Notes: generated by a model not told the origin, from the sequence alone. A stretch of DNA of 51,810 nt from Kiritimatiellota bacterium (GCA_009778475.1 WRJS01000009.1:1-51810); one strand, 5' to 3'. Numbered from the stretch's first letter, positions 24,703 through 33,185 are shown. Translations and numbers: made by a program.

Positions 24703-27162
24703 ATGAAAGTGCCGTTGAGCTGGTTGAATGAGTTTGTGGAGGTGTCGGATTTGTCCGTGAAGGATTTGGCGGACAGGCTGACGTTTTCGGGCGTTGAGGT
24801 GGAGGGCGTCGAGGAGGTCGGGGCGGCGCTGGATGAGCGTTTCGTGGTGGGCGAAATCCTGACGTGCGAGGCGCACCCGAATTCCGACCACCTGCATATC
24901 TGCAAGGTGTCGGACGGGGCGCAGGAGTTCCAAATCGTGTGCGGTGCGCCGAATGCGGCGGCGGGGCTGAAAGTGCCGTTTGCGAAAATAGGTGCGGTCA
25001 TTCCGGCGGGCGGTTTTGAAATCAAGAAGGCGAAGCTGCGCGGTGTGGAGTCGTTCGGGATGCTGTGCTCGGAACGTGAATTGAAACTGTCGGATGACCA
25101 TGTGGGGCTGATGGTGCTGGATGTGTCGCTCGCGACGGGGACGCTGATGCGCGATGTGCTGCCGCCGCCGGAGGTGGTGCTGGATTTGGAGATTACGTGG
25201 AACCGACCGGACTGCCTTTCCATCATCGGTATCGCGCGTGAGTTCGCGGCGTTGCTGGGTCGCCCGTTGAAGATGCCGTCGCTGGCGTTCGAGGAGTCGG
25301 GCGAGGCGGTGGGGTCGCTGGCGAAGGTGGTTGTGGAGGACGCGGTGAAGTGTCCGCGCTACACGGCGCGGGTGATGACGGATGTGCGCGACGGTGTTTC
25401 GCCGGAGTGGATGCGGCGGCGGCTGGAGTTGTGCGGGGTGCGCCCGATCAGCCTGATCGTGGATGTGACGAATTATGTGATGCTGGAGTGCGGGCAGCCG
25501 TTGCACGCGTTCGATGCGACGAAGCTCGCGGGGCGGACGGTGGTGGTGCGTTGCGCGAGGGACGGCGAGAAGATGAAAACGCTGGACGGCGTGGAGCGCA
25601 CGTTGGATGCTTCGATGCTGGTGATTGCGGATGCGGAGTCGCCGAACGCGGTCGCGGGCGTGATGGGCGGCGCGGAGAGCGAGATTGCGGCGGGGACGGG
25701 CTGTGTGCTGCTGGAGAGCGCGTTGTTCGATCCTGCGTCGACGAAGTGGACGGCGGCGAAGCTGGGGCTGTCGAGCGAGTCGTCGCGGCGGTTCGAGCGC
25801 GGCGTGGACGTGGATTTGGCGGACACTGCGAGCCGCCGCGCGGTGGCGCTGTTGCAGGGGCATGGCGGGGCGAAGGTCGCGAGGGGTGTCATCGATATTG
25901 ACAACCGCGACTACGTGCCGCAGGAAATCGCATTGCGGTTTGAGCGTGTGCGCGAGGTGCTGGGTATCGATTTGCCAGAAGAGAGGATGGTTGCGATTTT
26001 GGAGTCGCTGGGGTTGGAGGTGGAGGTGTGGGATGGGGGGGATGCGGAGGAGCCTGCGGGCAGGAATGCCCGCACCACCTTGGTGTTCCGCGTCCCGTCG
26101 TGGCGGCTTGATTTGACGCTGGAGGCGGACTTTATTGAGGAGATTGCGCGGATGCACGGGCTGGACGCGATTCCCGACCGTATGCCGCGCTCGACGGCGA
26201 TTTCCACGCTGGACGACAAGCCGTTTTACGCGCGCGCGAAAATCCGTGACGCGCTCATCGGCATGGGGTTCTCGGAGGCGATGCACTACAGTTTCCTTTC
26301 GGCGCAGGAGCTTGATGCGTTCGACACGTGCGATGCGTCGCGGCGTGTGGTGTTGCCGAACCCAGTGAGCGCGGATTACGGGGTGTTGCGGGATTCGCTG
26401 CTGCCGCAGCTGGTGGGGTCGCTCGGGCGCAATGCGTCGCGGCAGGTGGAGTCGGCGGGGCTGTTCGAGATGGGGCGCGTGTTCTTAATGGAAGAGGGCG
26501 GCGCCCCGCGCGAGGAGGAGCGGGTGTCGATCGGGCTGATGGGACCGTTCGGGCGTTCGGCGGTCGACCGCCGCCGCGCGGTGTCCAACGAGGAGGCGAT
26601 GCTGTGGCTCAAGGGGGCGGTTGAAAATTTGGCGGCGGCGGCGGGCGCGGGCGGTCTCGATTTCGCGCCGTGCGCTACCCGGCTCGCGGGGACGCTCGCC
26701 CTCCAAGACGTTTTGGAGGTTTCGCTCGGCGGTGTTGCGGTCGGGCGGATGGGGCTGGTGTCGGCGGGGCTGCGGCACCAGTGGCGTGTGGCGTCGCCGA
26801 TGGCGGTGGCGGAGCTGAGGCTCGCGCCGTTGCTGGCGGGTGCGGGTGCGCGGGGCGCGGTTAAGCCGTCGCCGCAGTTCCCGGCGACGCGGCGCGATGT
26901 GGCGTTCGTGGCGGATGCGGGGGTCGCGCACCGCGATGTGGTGGAGGCAATCAAAAAGGCTGGGCCTGCGGAGTTGACGGGGGTCGAGCTTTTTGATATA
27001 TTCCAGTCAAAAGAGATCGGCAAGGGCAAGCGTAGCCTGGCGTATGCGTTGACGTTCCGTTCGCCGGAGAGGACGCTGACGGATGCGGAGGTGAACGCGG
27101 CGTTCGCGCGGATCGTGCAGGCGTTGAAGGACGGTCTGCGCGTGGAGGTGCGCGAGGGCTGA
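24703..27162 (+). CDS. pheT: Phenylalanine-tRNA ligase beta subunit
   Basis: 819 residues, normal length. N-terminal KVPLSWLNEFV, then the OB-fold tRNA-binding domain (EAHPNSDHLHICKV), the B3/B4 editing domain (SLIVDVTNYVMLECGQPLHAFD, GVMGGAESEI), B5 (FRVPSWRLDLTLEADFIEEIAR), the catalytic-like core and the C-terminal anticodon-binding domain (QFPATRRDVAFVADAGV, GKRSLAYALTFRSPERTLTD). Two palindromic elements are read in frame: element B at about residues 451-460 (PAGRNARTT), in the linker just before the conserved FRVPSWR, and element C at about 660-668 (RLAGTLALQ). Partner pheS is not in this window. Confidence 0.95.
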   Translation: MKVPLSWLNEFVEVSDLSVKDLADRLTFSGVEVEGVEEVGAALDERFVVGEILTCEAHPNSDHLHICKVSDGAQEFQIVCGAPNAAAGLKVPFAKIGAVIPAGGFEIKKAKLRGVESFGMLCSERELKLSDDHVGLMVLDVSLATGTLMRDVLPPPEVVLDLEITWNRPDCLSIIGIAREFAALLGRPLKMPSLAFEESGEAVGSLAKVVVEDAVKCPRYTARVMTDVRDGVSPEWMRRRLELCGVRPISLIVDVTNYVMLECGQPLHAFDATKLAGRTVVVRCARDGEKMKTLDGVERTLDASMLVIADAESPNAVAGVMGGAESEIAAGTGCVLLESALFDPASTKWTAAKLGLSSESSRRFERGVDVDLADTASRRAVALLQGHGGAKVARGVIDIDNRDYVPQEIALRFERVREVLGIDLPEERMVAILESLGLEVEVWDGGDAEEPAGRNARTTLVFRVPSWRLDLTLEADFIEEIARMHGLDAIPDRMPRSTAISTLDDKPFYARAKIRDALIGMGFSEAMHYSFLSAQELDAFDTCDASRRVVLPNPVSADYGVLRDSLLPQLVGSLGRNASRQVESAGLFEMGRVFLMEEGGAPREEERVSIGLMGPFGRSAVDRRRAVSNEEAMLWLKGAVENLAAAAGAGGLDFAPCATRLAGTLALQDVLEVSLGGVAVGRMGLVSAGLRHQWRVASPMAVAELRLAPLLAGAGARGAVKPSPQFPATRRDVAFVADAGVAHRDVVEAIKKAGPAELTGVELFDIFQSKEIGKGKRSLAYALTFRSPERTLTDAEVNAAFARIVQALKDGLRVEVREG
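26054..26081. repeat. Palindromic element B inside pheT
   Basis: 28 bp identical to the reverse complement of 12862-12889 (core GCGGGCAGGAATGCCCGC plus ACCACCTT). The reading frame is kept open. Confidence 0.93.
26681..26705. repeat. Palindromic element C, copy 2, inside pheT
   Basis: 25 bp identical to 22697-22721, read in the other strand sense compared with that gene. The frame is kept open. Confidence 0.92.
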
Positions 27163-27179
27163 TGTGGATTTTGGGTAGC

Positions 27180-27206
27180 GGGGGCGCGCAGGGGCGCCCC
27201 TGTGAG
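27180..27206. repeat. GC-rich palindrome after pheT
   Basis: CAGGGGCGCCCCTG is a perfect palindrome within a G/C-rich stretch shortly after the pheT stop. It may serve as a 3' end signal; there is no T-tract. Confidence 0.55.
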
Positions 27207-27282
27207 ATGGACGAAGTGACCCTGCTTTGCTCGCGGATAAGCAGAAATTTCTCTGACCTTCATTTAGTTACGGGAGCTTGAA

Positions 27283-27400
27283 CGCGGCGGAAGAGAGAAG
27301 CCTGCCTTCGGGCAGGGACTTGAGGCCGCCGACTAGAGTGCCCACCTCATCGACGAGGTTTCAGAGGTCCTGCAATACGGCTGGGTGGGGTTTTATTTAC
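27283..27400 (+). ncRNA. Candidate structured leader RNA / attenuator before the 284-residue gene
   Basis: CCTGCC-TTCG-GGCAGG (27301-27316) is a perfect UUCG hairpin, enclosed by GCGGC (27284-27288) and GCCGC (27325-27329). Downstream, ACCTC/GAGGT (27344-27348 and 27355-27359) is a small hairpin. It competes with CCCACC/GGTGGG (27341-27346 and 27384-27389), which is followed at once by GTTTTATTT, like an attenuator. I do not recognise a known riboswitch family. Confidence 0.4.
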
Positions 27401-27424
27401 GGTGGACGTAAAGAGGGTAAAACG

Positions 27425-28279
27425 ATGACACAGATGACGAGGAGGTTTGTCGTGGGGGCGGTCGCGCTGGCGGCCTGCGCCGGGCTGGCGGCCCTGCCGG
27501 AGGTGTCTGAGGAGGCGGTCGCGGCGCTGGGCGTCACGACGGGGACTCCGCAGATGAACGGGTTCGTGTTCGTTGACGGCAAGTATTTGCCGCCGCCCTA
27601 TACGGTGACGCGCCGGGGGAACGGCATCTTCATCAACCGCATTCAGGTTGTCCAGCCCGTGCCGTGGGTTGGCGCGGCGGCGGCGGACGCGCCGAAGAAG
27701 GCGCTGGATGAGGACGGCGACTTCGAGGTGGTCGAGGAGGAAGAGGAGGGGGAAGCGGCGGAGGCCGAGGCGGCGGGGCAGGAGGAGCTTCTGTTCGGGG
27801 ACGCGGATGACGGCGCGAAGGGCGGGGCGCACGCGATTGACGCGCTCTTCGATGACGTTGCGGCGCCCAAGAAGAAGGCGCCGGAGCGGAAGGCGGCGCC
27901 GCCGCAGCCGACGGCGGAGGTCATGTCCAAGCAGCAGGTGCAGGAGCTGAAGGGCAAGCTGGACGCGCTCCGCAAGAGTTATGAGGTCGCGCTGGGGCGC
28001 GGGGAGGTTTACTTCTTCGCGCAGCAGCACAGCCGTGTGAACGGGACGTACGGGTCGGCCAAGACGCTGTTCGGGGTGCTGCCGGCCGCATTGCGGGCTG
28101 CGCAGTCGCCGCAGGATCTGATGGCGCGGCTGCAGCAGGGCGGCGTTTATTTCCTTGACGCGCAGACGTGCGCGGACCTCTACAAGAACCGCACGAGCTT
28201 CATGCAGCTGGACGAGCGGCGGAAGCAGATCGAGGCGGACGAGGCGGCGAAGCGCGCGGCGGCGGGGAGGCTGAGGTAG
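27425..28279 (+). CDS. Hypothetical secreted protein with acidic linker
   Basis: 284 residues. Signal peptide TRRFVVGAVALAACAGLAAL; then a small globular part with FVFVDGKYLPPPYTVTRRGNG; an acidic, low-complexity linker (about 95-150: EDGDFEVVEEEEEGEAAEAE); a Lys/Ala/Pro stretch; and a predicted alpha-helical C-terminal half (QQVQELKGKLDALRKSYEVA, RRKQIEADEAAKRAAAGRLR). GAGGG precedes the ATG at 27425; an earlier in-frame ATG at 27278 lies inside the structured leader. No family recognised. The TrpR-like gene follows 5 bp after the stop. Confidence 0.7.
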   Translation: MTQMTRRFVVGAVALAACAGLAALPEVSEEAVAALGVTTGTPQMNGFVFVDGKYLPPPYTVTRRGNGIFINRIQVVQPVPWVGAAAADAPKKALDEDGDFEVVEEEEEGEAAEAEAAGQEELLFGDADDGAKGGAHAIDALFDDVAAPKKKAPERKAAPPQPTAEVMSKQQVQELKGKLDALRKSYEVALGRGEVYFFAQQHSRVNGTYGSAKTLFGVLPAALRAAQSPQDLMARLQQGGVYFLDAQTCADLYKNRTSFMQLDERRKQIEADEAAKRAAAGRLR

Positions 28280-28284
28280 CGCGC

Positions 28285-28599
28285 ATGGCGAAGGCGAAAC
28301 AGGTGCCGTACAGGATGGTTCCGCACGTGCTCGCGGAGCTTGCGGGGGCGTTGGCGTCGGTGGGGTCGGCGGAGGAGATGGAGCGTTTCCTGCGGGACTT
28401 GCTGACGGACAGCGAGCTGCGCGACGTCACGCTGCGGTGGCAGCTGCTGGGGCTTCTCGCGCAGGGCGTGCCGCAGCGCAGGATCGCGGACGGCCTGCAG
28501 ATCAGCCTCTGCAAAATCACGCGCGGCTCGCGCATCCTGAAGCGGAGGGATTCGGTCTGCGCGCGGATGCTGAAGCGGGACAGGGAGGCGCCGGTATGA
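28285..28599 (+). CDS. TrpR/YerC-family DNA-binding protein
   Basis: 104 residues, the size of Trp repressor. The all-helical pattern and helix-turn-helix (LRWQLLGLLAQGVPQRRIAD, then LQISLCKITRGSRILKRRD) match the TrpR superfamily, whose signature is SxxTITRGS. No tryptophan genes are nearby, so the ligand could differ or be absent, as in the YerC branch. It sits 5 bp after the secreted-protein gene and just upstream of the exopolysaccharide promoter, which it might control; this is inference from position. Confidence 0.8.
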   Translation: MAKAKQVPYRMVPHVLAELAGALASVGSAEEMERFLRDLLTDSELRDVTLRWQLLGLLAQGVPQRRIADGLQISLCKITRGSRILKRRDSVCARMLKRDREAPV

Positions 28600-28605
28600 G
28601 CGGGG

Positions 28606-28631
28606 CAATAATTTTTCGAAAAAAATTATTG
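28606..28631. promoter_or_regulatory. Perfect AT-rich inverted repeat between trpR-like gene and exopolysaccharide promoter
   Basis: CAATAATTTTT and AAAAATTATTG are perfect 11-bp arms around CGAA. It lies 8 bp before the -35 box of the next promoter. It may be an operator or a weak bidirectional terminator. Confidence 0.55.
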
Positions 28632-28639
28632 TTTCATGC

Positions 28640-28668
28640 TTGACTTGCGGGGCAAGGTAGGGTATAGT
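28640..28668 (+). promoter_or_regulatory. Strong sigma70-type promoter of the exopolysaccharide locus
   Basis: TTGACT (28640-28645) and TATAGT (28663-28668) with a 17-bp spacer. The transcript would begin near 28675, at the first in-frame ATG, which supports the downstream ATG at 28735 as the true start of the OPX gene. Confidence 0.7.
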
Positions 28669-28734
28669 GCGAACATGATTTTCAAAAGGGTAGTGGGATT
28701 TTCGGATGAGGGCCGTGTGGGTTCTTGGAAGAGA

Positions 28735-29403
28735 ATGTTGCAGATTGGTTTGTTGGCTTCGGTGTTCTGCGTTGTCCAGACGCTGTGCGGGTGCATATTG
28801 GTGGACTGGCTTACTCCGGAGCCGCCGATGGGTGAGGCAGAGCTTGCGGTGTTTACCGAGGACGGTGACCCGCTGATCCGACCGGGGCTGTACCTGAGGA
28901 TCAGCGCGACGGCATCCGGGGTTCCGATTCAGGAGACGGTGCAAGAGGTCAGCCTGAAGGGCGAGGTTTTGATGCAGATGGTTGGTGCGATTATGTGTAC
29001 GGGCATGACAGTTGTTGCGGCGCAGGACAAGATCGAGGAGGCCTATAGGAAATACTATATGGAGCCTCAGGTGACGGTCGGCTTCGCGTACAACCACGAT
29101 TCCGTGAGCGGGCAGCTCGGGAAGTCCCCGTGGGGGGAGGTTCTGGTGGCGGGGTCGGTGAGCCGGCCCGGGCCGGTGAATATGCCGCCCACGCGCGACT
29201 TGAAGGTGATGAAGGCTTTGATGCTGGCAGGCGGGATCACGCCGTTAGGCGACAAGACGAAGATCAGCGTTTACCGGCGGAACAGGGACGAGAGCCTTAC
29301 GCGGATTAAGGTGAATGTTCGGAAAATCGAGAAAGGGCGTTGGGATTTGGATATCAAACTGAACCCCGGTGATGTGGTCGGGGTTCCAGAGTCATGGTAT
29401 TAA
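28735..29403 (+). CDS. Outer-membrane polysaccharide export (OPX, Wza-like) lipoprotein, short form
   Basis: 222 residues from the ATG at 28735, which gives a lipoprotein signal (LLASVFCVVQTLCGC, lipobox LCGC). The polysaccharide export domain follows (DGDPLIRPGLYLRIS, QEVSLKGEVLMQMVGAI, AYRKYYMEPQVTV) and one SLBB-like domain (GEVLVAGSVSRPGPVNMPP, MLAGGITPLGDKTKI), ending LNPGDVVGVPESWY. It lacks the C-terminal amphipathic helix that forms the outer-membrane pore in E. coli Wza, so a partner beta-barrel is expected; one is encoded at 30415. A longer start at 28675 would be leaderless. Confidence 0.87.
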   Translation: MLQIGLLASVFCVVQTLCGCILVDWLTPEPPMGEAELAVFTEDGDPLIRPGLYLRISATASGVPIQETVQEVSLKGEVLMQMVGAIMCTGMTVVAAQDKIEEAYRKYYMEPQVTVGFAYNHDSVSGQLGKSPWGEVLVAGSVSRPGPVNMPPTRDLKVMKALMLAGGITPLGDKTKISVYRRNRDESLTRIKVNVRKIEKGRWDLDIKLNPGDVVGVPESWY

Positions 29404-29435
29404 TGTCGAAACAGCAAAGGAAAAGGAGTCGTAAC

Positions 29436-30365
29436 ATGCACTTAAAACGGAGATTAGGAATAACGGCTTGTACAGTGTTTTTCTGTGCCGGTCTGGGCGT
29501 TGCCCAAGAAGATGCCATGCTGACGCGTGCGCAGTGGGGCAAGCTGATAGGGGAGGCTGCCAAGGACTCAAAAGTCTTGTCGGATACCATCAAGCAGGTG
29601 GTTCCGAAAGACCGTGTGGAGTTCTCTCGTAAGGTGCTGAAGGCGGTCGCCAAAATGCCGCTGGACGCGGATGCGAAAGCGGTGCGCTACATCGAGAGTG
29701 TAATCCATTGCGTCGCGAACACGTCTTTTGAGGACAGCACCAAGTACGGCGCGATTGCGGAGGGCATTGCCCTTGCGCCGGTCCCCGTCCTGCCGGGGCT
29801 GGTGAAGGAGCTCTCGAAGCGCTTTGACCCGAAGGTGAACAACCTGGCGGACGAGCGTTACCGGGAGATTGCGGAGAAAGGCGTTCAGGCGTGTATTGAC
29901 CGCAATGCCTTGGTTGACGAGACGCGGGTGCGCAACACCTTTGCGATCCTTCTGTTCACGCGGGCGGCCCCTATACCCGGGCTTCAGGAGGCGTTGCTGG
30001 CCCTGCTGCCGGACGCGACCGGCCGCGAGCTGGCGGTCGGGTGGCTTGCCGCCGCGGCGCAGGACGACTACACGGACATCTTGGCGGCGGCTGAGGCGCC
30101 GATTGCGCCCCCCATGCCCGCGATAAACATGGTCGGGTTGCCCCAGACCGCGCGTTTGCTGGCGTACATGACGCTGGCGGACTCGGCTGAGGGCGCACTT
30201 TTGATCCCCGGCACGGGTGCCGGTATGTTTGAGATTGACATTCAGCATGACGCGGGCATCCAGCAGACGCCGTTCTCGACGGTGCCGACGGCGCCGACGG
30301 TGCCGCCGATTGTCGGTTACCAGAATCAGGGTATGAGTTTGACTCGTCCGTGCTGGTGTAATTGA
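29436..30365 (+). CDS. Hypothetical secreted protein of the exopolysaccharide locus
   Basis: 309 residues with a signal peptide (LGITACTVFFCAGLGVAQ). The rest is alpha-helical and HEAT-like in character (TRAQWGKLIGEAAKDSKVLS, LVKELSKRFDPKVNNL, TFAILLFTRAAPIPGLQEAL), ending in a Pro/Thr-rich tail (PTAPTVPPIVGYQNQG). A good AAAAGGAG site precedes the ATG. Located between the OPX gene and the beta-barrel gene, so a periplasmic role in polymer export is plausible. No known family recognised. Confidence 0.72.
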   Translation: MHLKRRLGITACTVFFCAGLGVAQEDAMLTRAQWGKLIGEAAKDSKVLSDTIKQVVPKDRVEFSRKVLKAVAKMPLDADAKAVRYIESVIHCVANTSFEDSTKYGAIAEGIALAPVPVLPGLVKELSKRFDPKVNNLADERYREIAEKGVQACIDRNALVDETRVRNTFAILLFTRAAPIPGLQEALLALLPDATGRELAVGWLAAAAQDDYTDILAAAEAPIAPPMPAINMVGLPQTARLLAYMTLADSAEGALLIPGTGAGMFEIDIQHDAGIQQTPFSTVPTAPTVPPIVGYQNQGMSLTRPCWCN

Positions 30366-30414
30366 TGTGACTCGTGTAACAAGAATGTCTTAAGGGATAG
30401 GTTCGGAGGTTTTT

Positions 30415-31656
30415 ATGCTAAAACAAAAAATGATTTCACGGTCGGTGATGGGTTTGTGTGCGGGCGGCATGTTGTTCCCATTTTGTGCGGGGGCGCAGTA
30501 TTCCCCGGGGATTAAGCTCAATGGGCTGACGATATCGCCTTATGTGAATCTGGACTGGAGTCTGGACGACAACATCCTGTATTCGCACCGGAAGGTGAGC
30601 GACAACATTTGGCGCGTCAACCCCGGCGTGGACGTTAAATACACGGGCAACGAGTGGGGCGTGGCAGGTAACCTGTGGTACGCGCACAGCTGGTACGCGC
30701 AGCATGACGTGAAGGACATCGACCGCTGGGGCGAGCGCCTGAGCTTCTACCGCCAGTCGGAGAAGGGCATTAAGATTGTCCTCGGGCAGGGGTACACGGA
30801 GAGTGACCAGAACGACTCGCTGCTGCTGACGGACGGCGACGGCGTCTGGCGTTCCCGCCGGCAGCTCGATGCGAACGCGGTGCTGACGTATGCGCCTAGC
30901 GACCGGATGGAGGCGTCCATCATCGCCATGTTCTCGGACATGTGGTATGACAACGCCCCGGACAAGTACCAGTCGCTGTACGGGTGGTCAACGTGGTCCC
31001 TCGGCGCGGAGGTTGCCCACAAGCTGACGGCGAAGACGATGTTCATGCTGTCGGGCTCTTATCAGGAGTATTACACCGGCGAAAACCTGTTCGGCAAGAA
31101 CTTCAAGGACAACAACCTGCCGTACAGCAACACCAGCCACGGGTACACCTTGATGGGCGGGCTGCGCTCGCTCCTGACCGAGCGCATCCGTTACCGCGCG
31201 TCGGTTGGCGCGAGCCTGTATGATTACGGCGGGAACACGTCGGTTGCGCCGTCCTATTTGCTTGACGCCACGTGGGTGATCAGCGACAAGTTGGCGGCGA
31301 CGGTTGCCGGTGCCGGGTACTTCCAGCCCAGTGAGCGCAGCTACTACCAGCAGAAGACGATTTACACGATTTCTGCCGGGATGACCTACCAGCCGGTCAA
31401 GAAGATGAGCCTGACGTTGGACGGCGTTTACCGTGGTGAAGACAACCAGACGGTTGACGGTTATTCGAGGTATGGCGGACGCGATTACCAGAGGGACCAG
31501 TACACCGGCCGCTTCCGGGTCAGTTACCGGTTACAGCGGTATGTGAGCGTTTATGGCGCGGCCGAGTACACGTATCAGGAAGCCAATTATTCGGGGAACC
31601 GCAAGGATGATTGGGATCGTTTCCGTCTCACCGCTGGCCTGTCTTTGAGATACTAA
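30415..31656 (+). CDS. Outer-membrane beta-barrel protein of the exopolysaccharide locus
   Basis: 413 residues; signal peptide MGLCAGGMLFPFCAGAQ. The mature part is a run of amphipathic strands rich in Tyr, Trp and Gly (SPYVNLDWSLDDNILYSH, GVAGNLWYAHSWYAQHD, LMGGLRSLLTERIRYRASVG, RFRVSYRLQRYVSVYGAAEY), ending with the aromatic terminal strand TAGLSLRY, all typical of barrels of about 16-18 strands. VpsM/Wzp-like barrels of this size accompany short OPX proteins in other bacteria; that partnership is inferred here. Confidence 0.82.
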   Translation: MLKQKMISRSVMGLCAGGMLFPFCAGAQYSPGIKLNGLTISPYVNLDWSLDDNILYSHRKVSDNIWRVNPGVDVKYTGNEWGVAGNLWYAHSWYAQHDVKDIDRWGERLSFYRQSEKGIKIVLGQGYTESDQNDSLLLTDGDGVWRSRRQLDANAVLTYAPSDRMEASIIAMFSDMWYDNAPDKYQSLYGWSTWSLGAEVAHKLTAKTMFMLSGSYQEYYTGENLFGKNFKDNNLPYSNTSHGYTLMGGLRSLLTERIRYRASVGASLYDYGGNTSVAPSYLLDATWVISDKLAATVAGAGYFQPSERSYYQQKTIYTISAGMTYQPVKKMSLTLDGVYRGEDNQTVDGYSRYGGRDYQRDQYTGRFRVSYRLQRYVSVYGAAEYTYQEANYSGNRKDDWDRFRLTAGLSLRY

Positions 31657-31695
31657 GCTGAATGGGACCGGTTGTGGCCGAGCAGTGTATGTTTC

Positions 31696-31729
31696 ACCCA
31701 CGCGAGATATTTTATTGCGTGGGTCTTTT
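31696..31729 (+). terminator. Rho-independent terminator or attenuator after the beta-barrel gene
   Basis: ACCCACGC (31696-31703) pairs with GCGTGGGT (31717-31724), 8 bp with a 13-base loop, followed by CTTTT. It separates the export genes from the polymerase and kinase genes and could set their ratio. Confidence 0.7.
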
Positions 31730-31750
31730 CGTTGATTAAGGCTCTCAGGC

Positions 31751-33175
31751 ATGATACAAAAGGTGCTGACGAAGTATTGGCTCGCGCTCCATGTGACGCT
31801 TCTGCTGGCGGTCGCATGGGGCAGTGCTTTTGATTCGGGCATGGGATGGAAGGCTGGTCTTTTGTGGCTGTCGTTTTTCGCATTTCAGGCATTTCTGCTC
31901 TTGCCTTCGATGCTGAAAGGCGAGACTCTGGGGATGGCCCGGGTGCGCGCGTGCACCAGTGCCGTCTATGACCCTTTCGTGTATGTCGGCGTCGCGCTGG
32001 TGGGGGTTGCGTGCATCCAATGGCTCAACGGGGGGTGCACGTTGATTTATGTGGAGGACACGGAGGTCTGGCGTTACAGCCGCCCGGCCGTGGGGTGGCT
32101 GCCGTTCAGCATTGAGCCGCTTCCCGCGCTTGCCATGCTGTCGTTCCTGACCGCGGCGGTTTCAGGGGGAGTCGTTTTGCGCAATGGCGTGGGGAAGCTC
32201 AGCCGTCGGTTCTTTCTGGACGCGGCGTCCATGCTCAGCGGATGCGTGGCCATCTACATGGCGGTTATGAGCCTGCTGGGGAACCAGCCTTATTCCGGGT
32301 GGAGCGCGTCCCCCCATATCTGCAACTGGGGGACCTGCTTCGGTTTTTGGATGCTCGTCGCAGTGGGCGGGCAGCTGGGCTTTTTGGAGGCGCACCTCGG
32401 TAAGACGCTGGTTTGGAGCGTGCTGGCCGTCTCGGGGAACCTGCTGGGGATGTTGCTGTTTGAGACACCTCTTGGCGTTGTCCTGTTTGCCGTGGCGGCG
32501 CTGGGGATGCTGATCTATTGGGGGGTGGTCCTGGCGCGGCAGTCGGGGGGGACGGGCGTCCAGAGGCTCATGCTGGCCTTCTCCATGGCCGTGGCGCTTG
32601 GCGTGATGATGGTGGCGCTCGTGGTGTTCATCAAGCAGCCCGTCAAGGCAAAGGCCGCGGCGCTAGCGGAGCCGGACGCGATCGCGGCAATCTTTGACGC
32701 CCGTGAGTTCCGCTCGTCCCTCGCGTGGAAGATGTGGCAGGATTGCCCTTGGACGGGTGTGGGTGCCGGCGGGTTTACCCGTTACGGCGCGACGGTGATC
32801 GAGGAGACCGAATGGCCGCAGCTGAAGGCTTCGGACGGGATGCTTTCCAATGACTGGCTTCAGTTCCTGACGGAGTATGGCATCATCGGCACGGGCCTTT
32901 TCATCGCGCTGGTTATCGTCCTGCTGATACCGCTGGTTGCCCGTCTGCGGTCTGCACTCAGGCGCTTGACCGGAAAAACGCGGGACGACTATCTGGCGCC
33001 TGCGGGTATAGACCCTTATGTGGTTTCCGGAATCGTGGCCGCGGTGATGCTCTTGCTGAGCAGTGTCCTGTTCAGCCCTTTGCAGTCCGGCGCGACATTT
33101 GCGAGTTTCGTTTACGTTTTGGCTGTTATTCCGGGGCTTCTCCCTGCGGCCACCAGTGACGCAGGTAATGCGTGA
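31751..33175 (+). CDS. O-antigen ligase / Wzy polymerase-like membrane protein
   Basis: 474 residues with about ten to twelve hydrophobic segments. The large periplasmic loop carries REFRSSLAWKMWQDCPWTGV and GAGGFTRYG, close to the Wzy_C motif (MWxDHPxxGVGxGxF) of ligases and polymerases. It probably polymerises or ligates the exported polysaccharide. Wzy and WaaL-type proteins cannot be separated by sequence alone; the neighbouring BY-kinase favours polymerase. The stop lies 10 bp before the next start. Confidence 0.82.
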   Translation: MIQKVLTKYWLALHVTLLLAVAWGSAFDSGMGWKAGLLWLSFFAFQAFLLLPSMLKGETLGMARVRACTSAVYDPFVYVGVALVGVACIQWLNGGCTLIYVEDTEVWRYSRPAVGWLPFSIEPLPALAMLSFLTAAVSGGVVLRNGVGKLSRRFFLDAASMLSGCVAIYMAVMSLLGNQPYSGWSASPHICNWGTCFGFWMLVAVGGQLGFLEAHLGKTLVWSVLAVSGNLLGMLLFETPLGVVLFAVAALGMLIYWGVVLARQSGGTGVQRLMLAFSMAVALGVMMVALVVFIKQPVKAKAAALAEPDAIAAIFDAREFRSSLAWKMWQDCPWTGVGAGGFTRYGATVIEETEWPQLKASDGMLSNDWLQFLTEYGIIGTGLFIALVIVLLIPLVARLRSALRRLTGKTRDDYLAPAGIDPYVVSGIVAAVMLLLSSVLFSPLQSGATFASFVYVLAVIPGLLPAATSDAGNA

Positions 33176-33185
33176 GGATAAAAGT

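Noticed and set aside
27278..27424. Longer N-terminus for the 284-residue secreted protein
   Set aside because: It would be coded by the hairpin-rich leader and would bury the signal peptide; the ATG at 27425 has its own GAGGG site.
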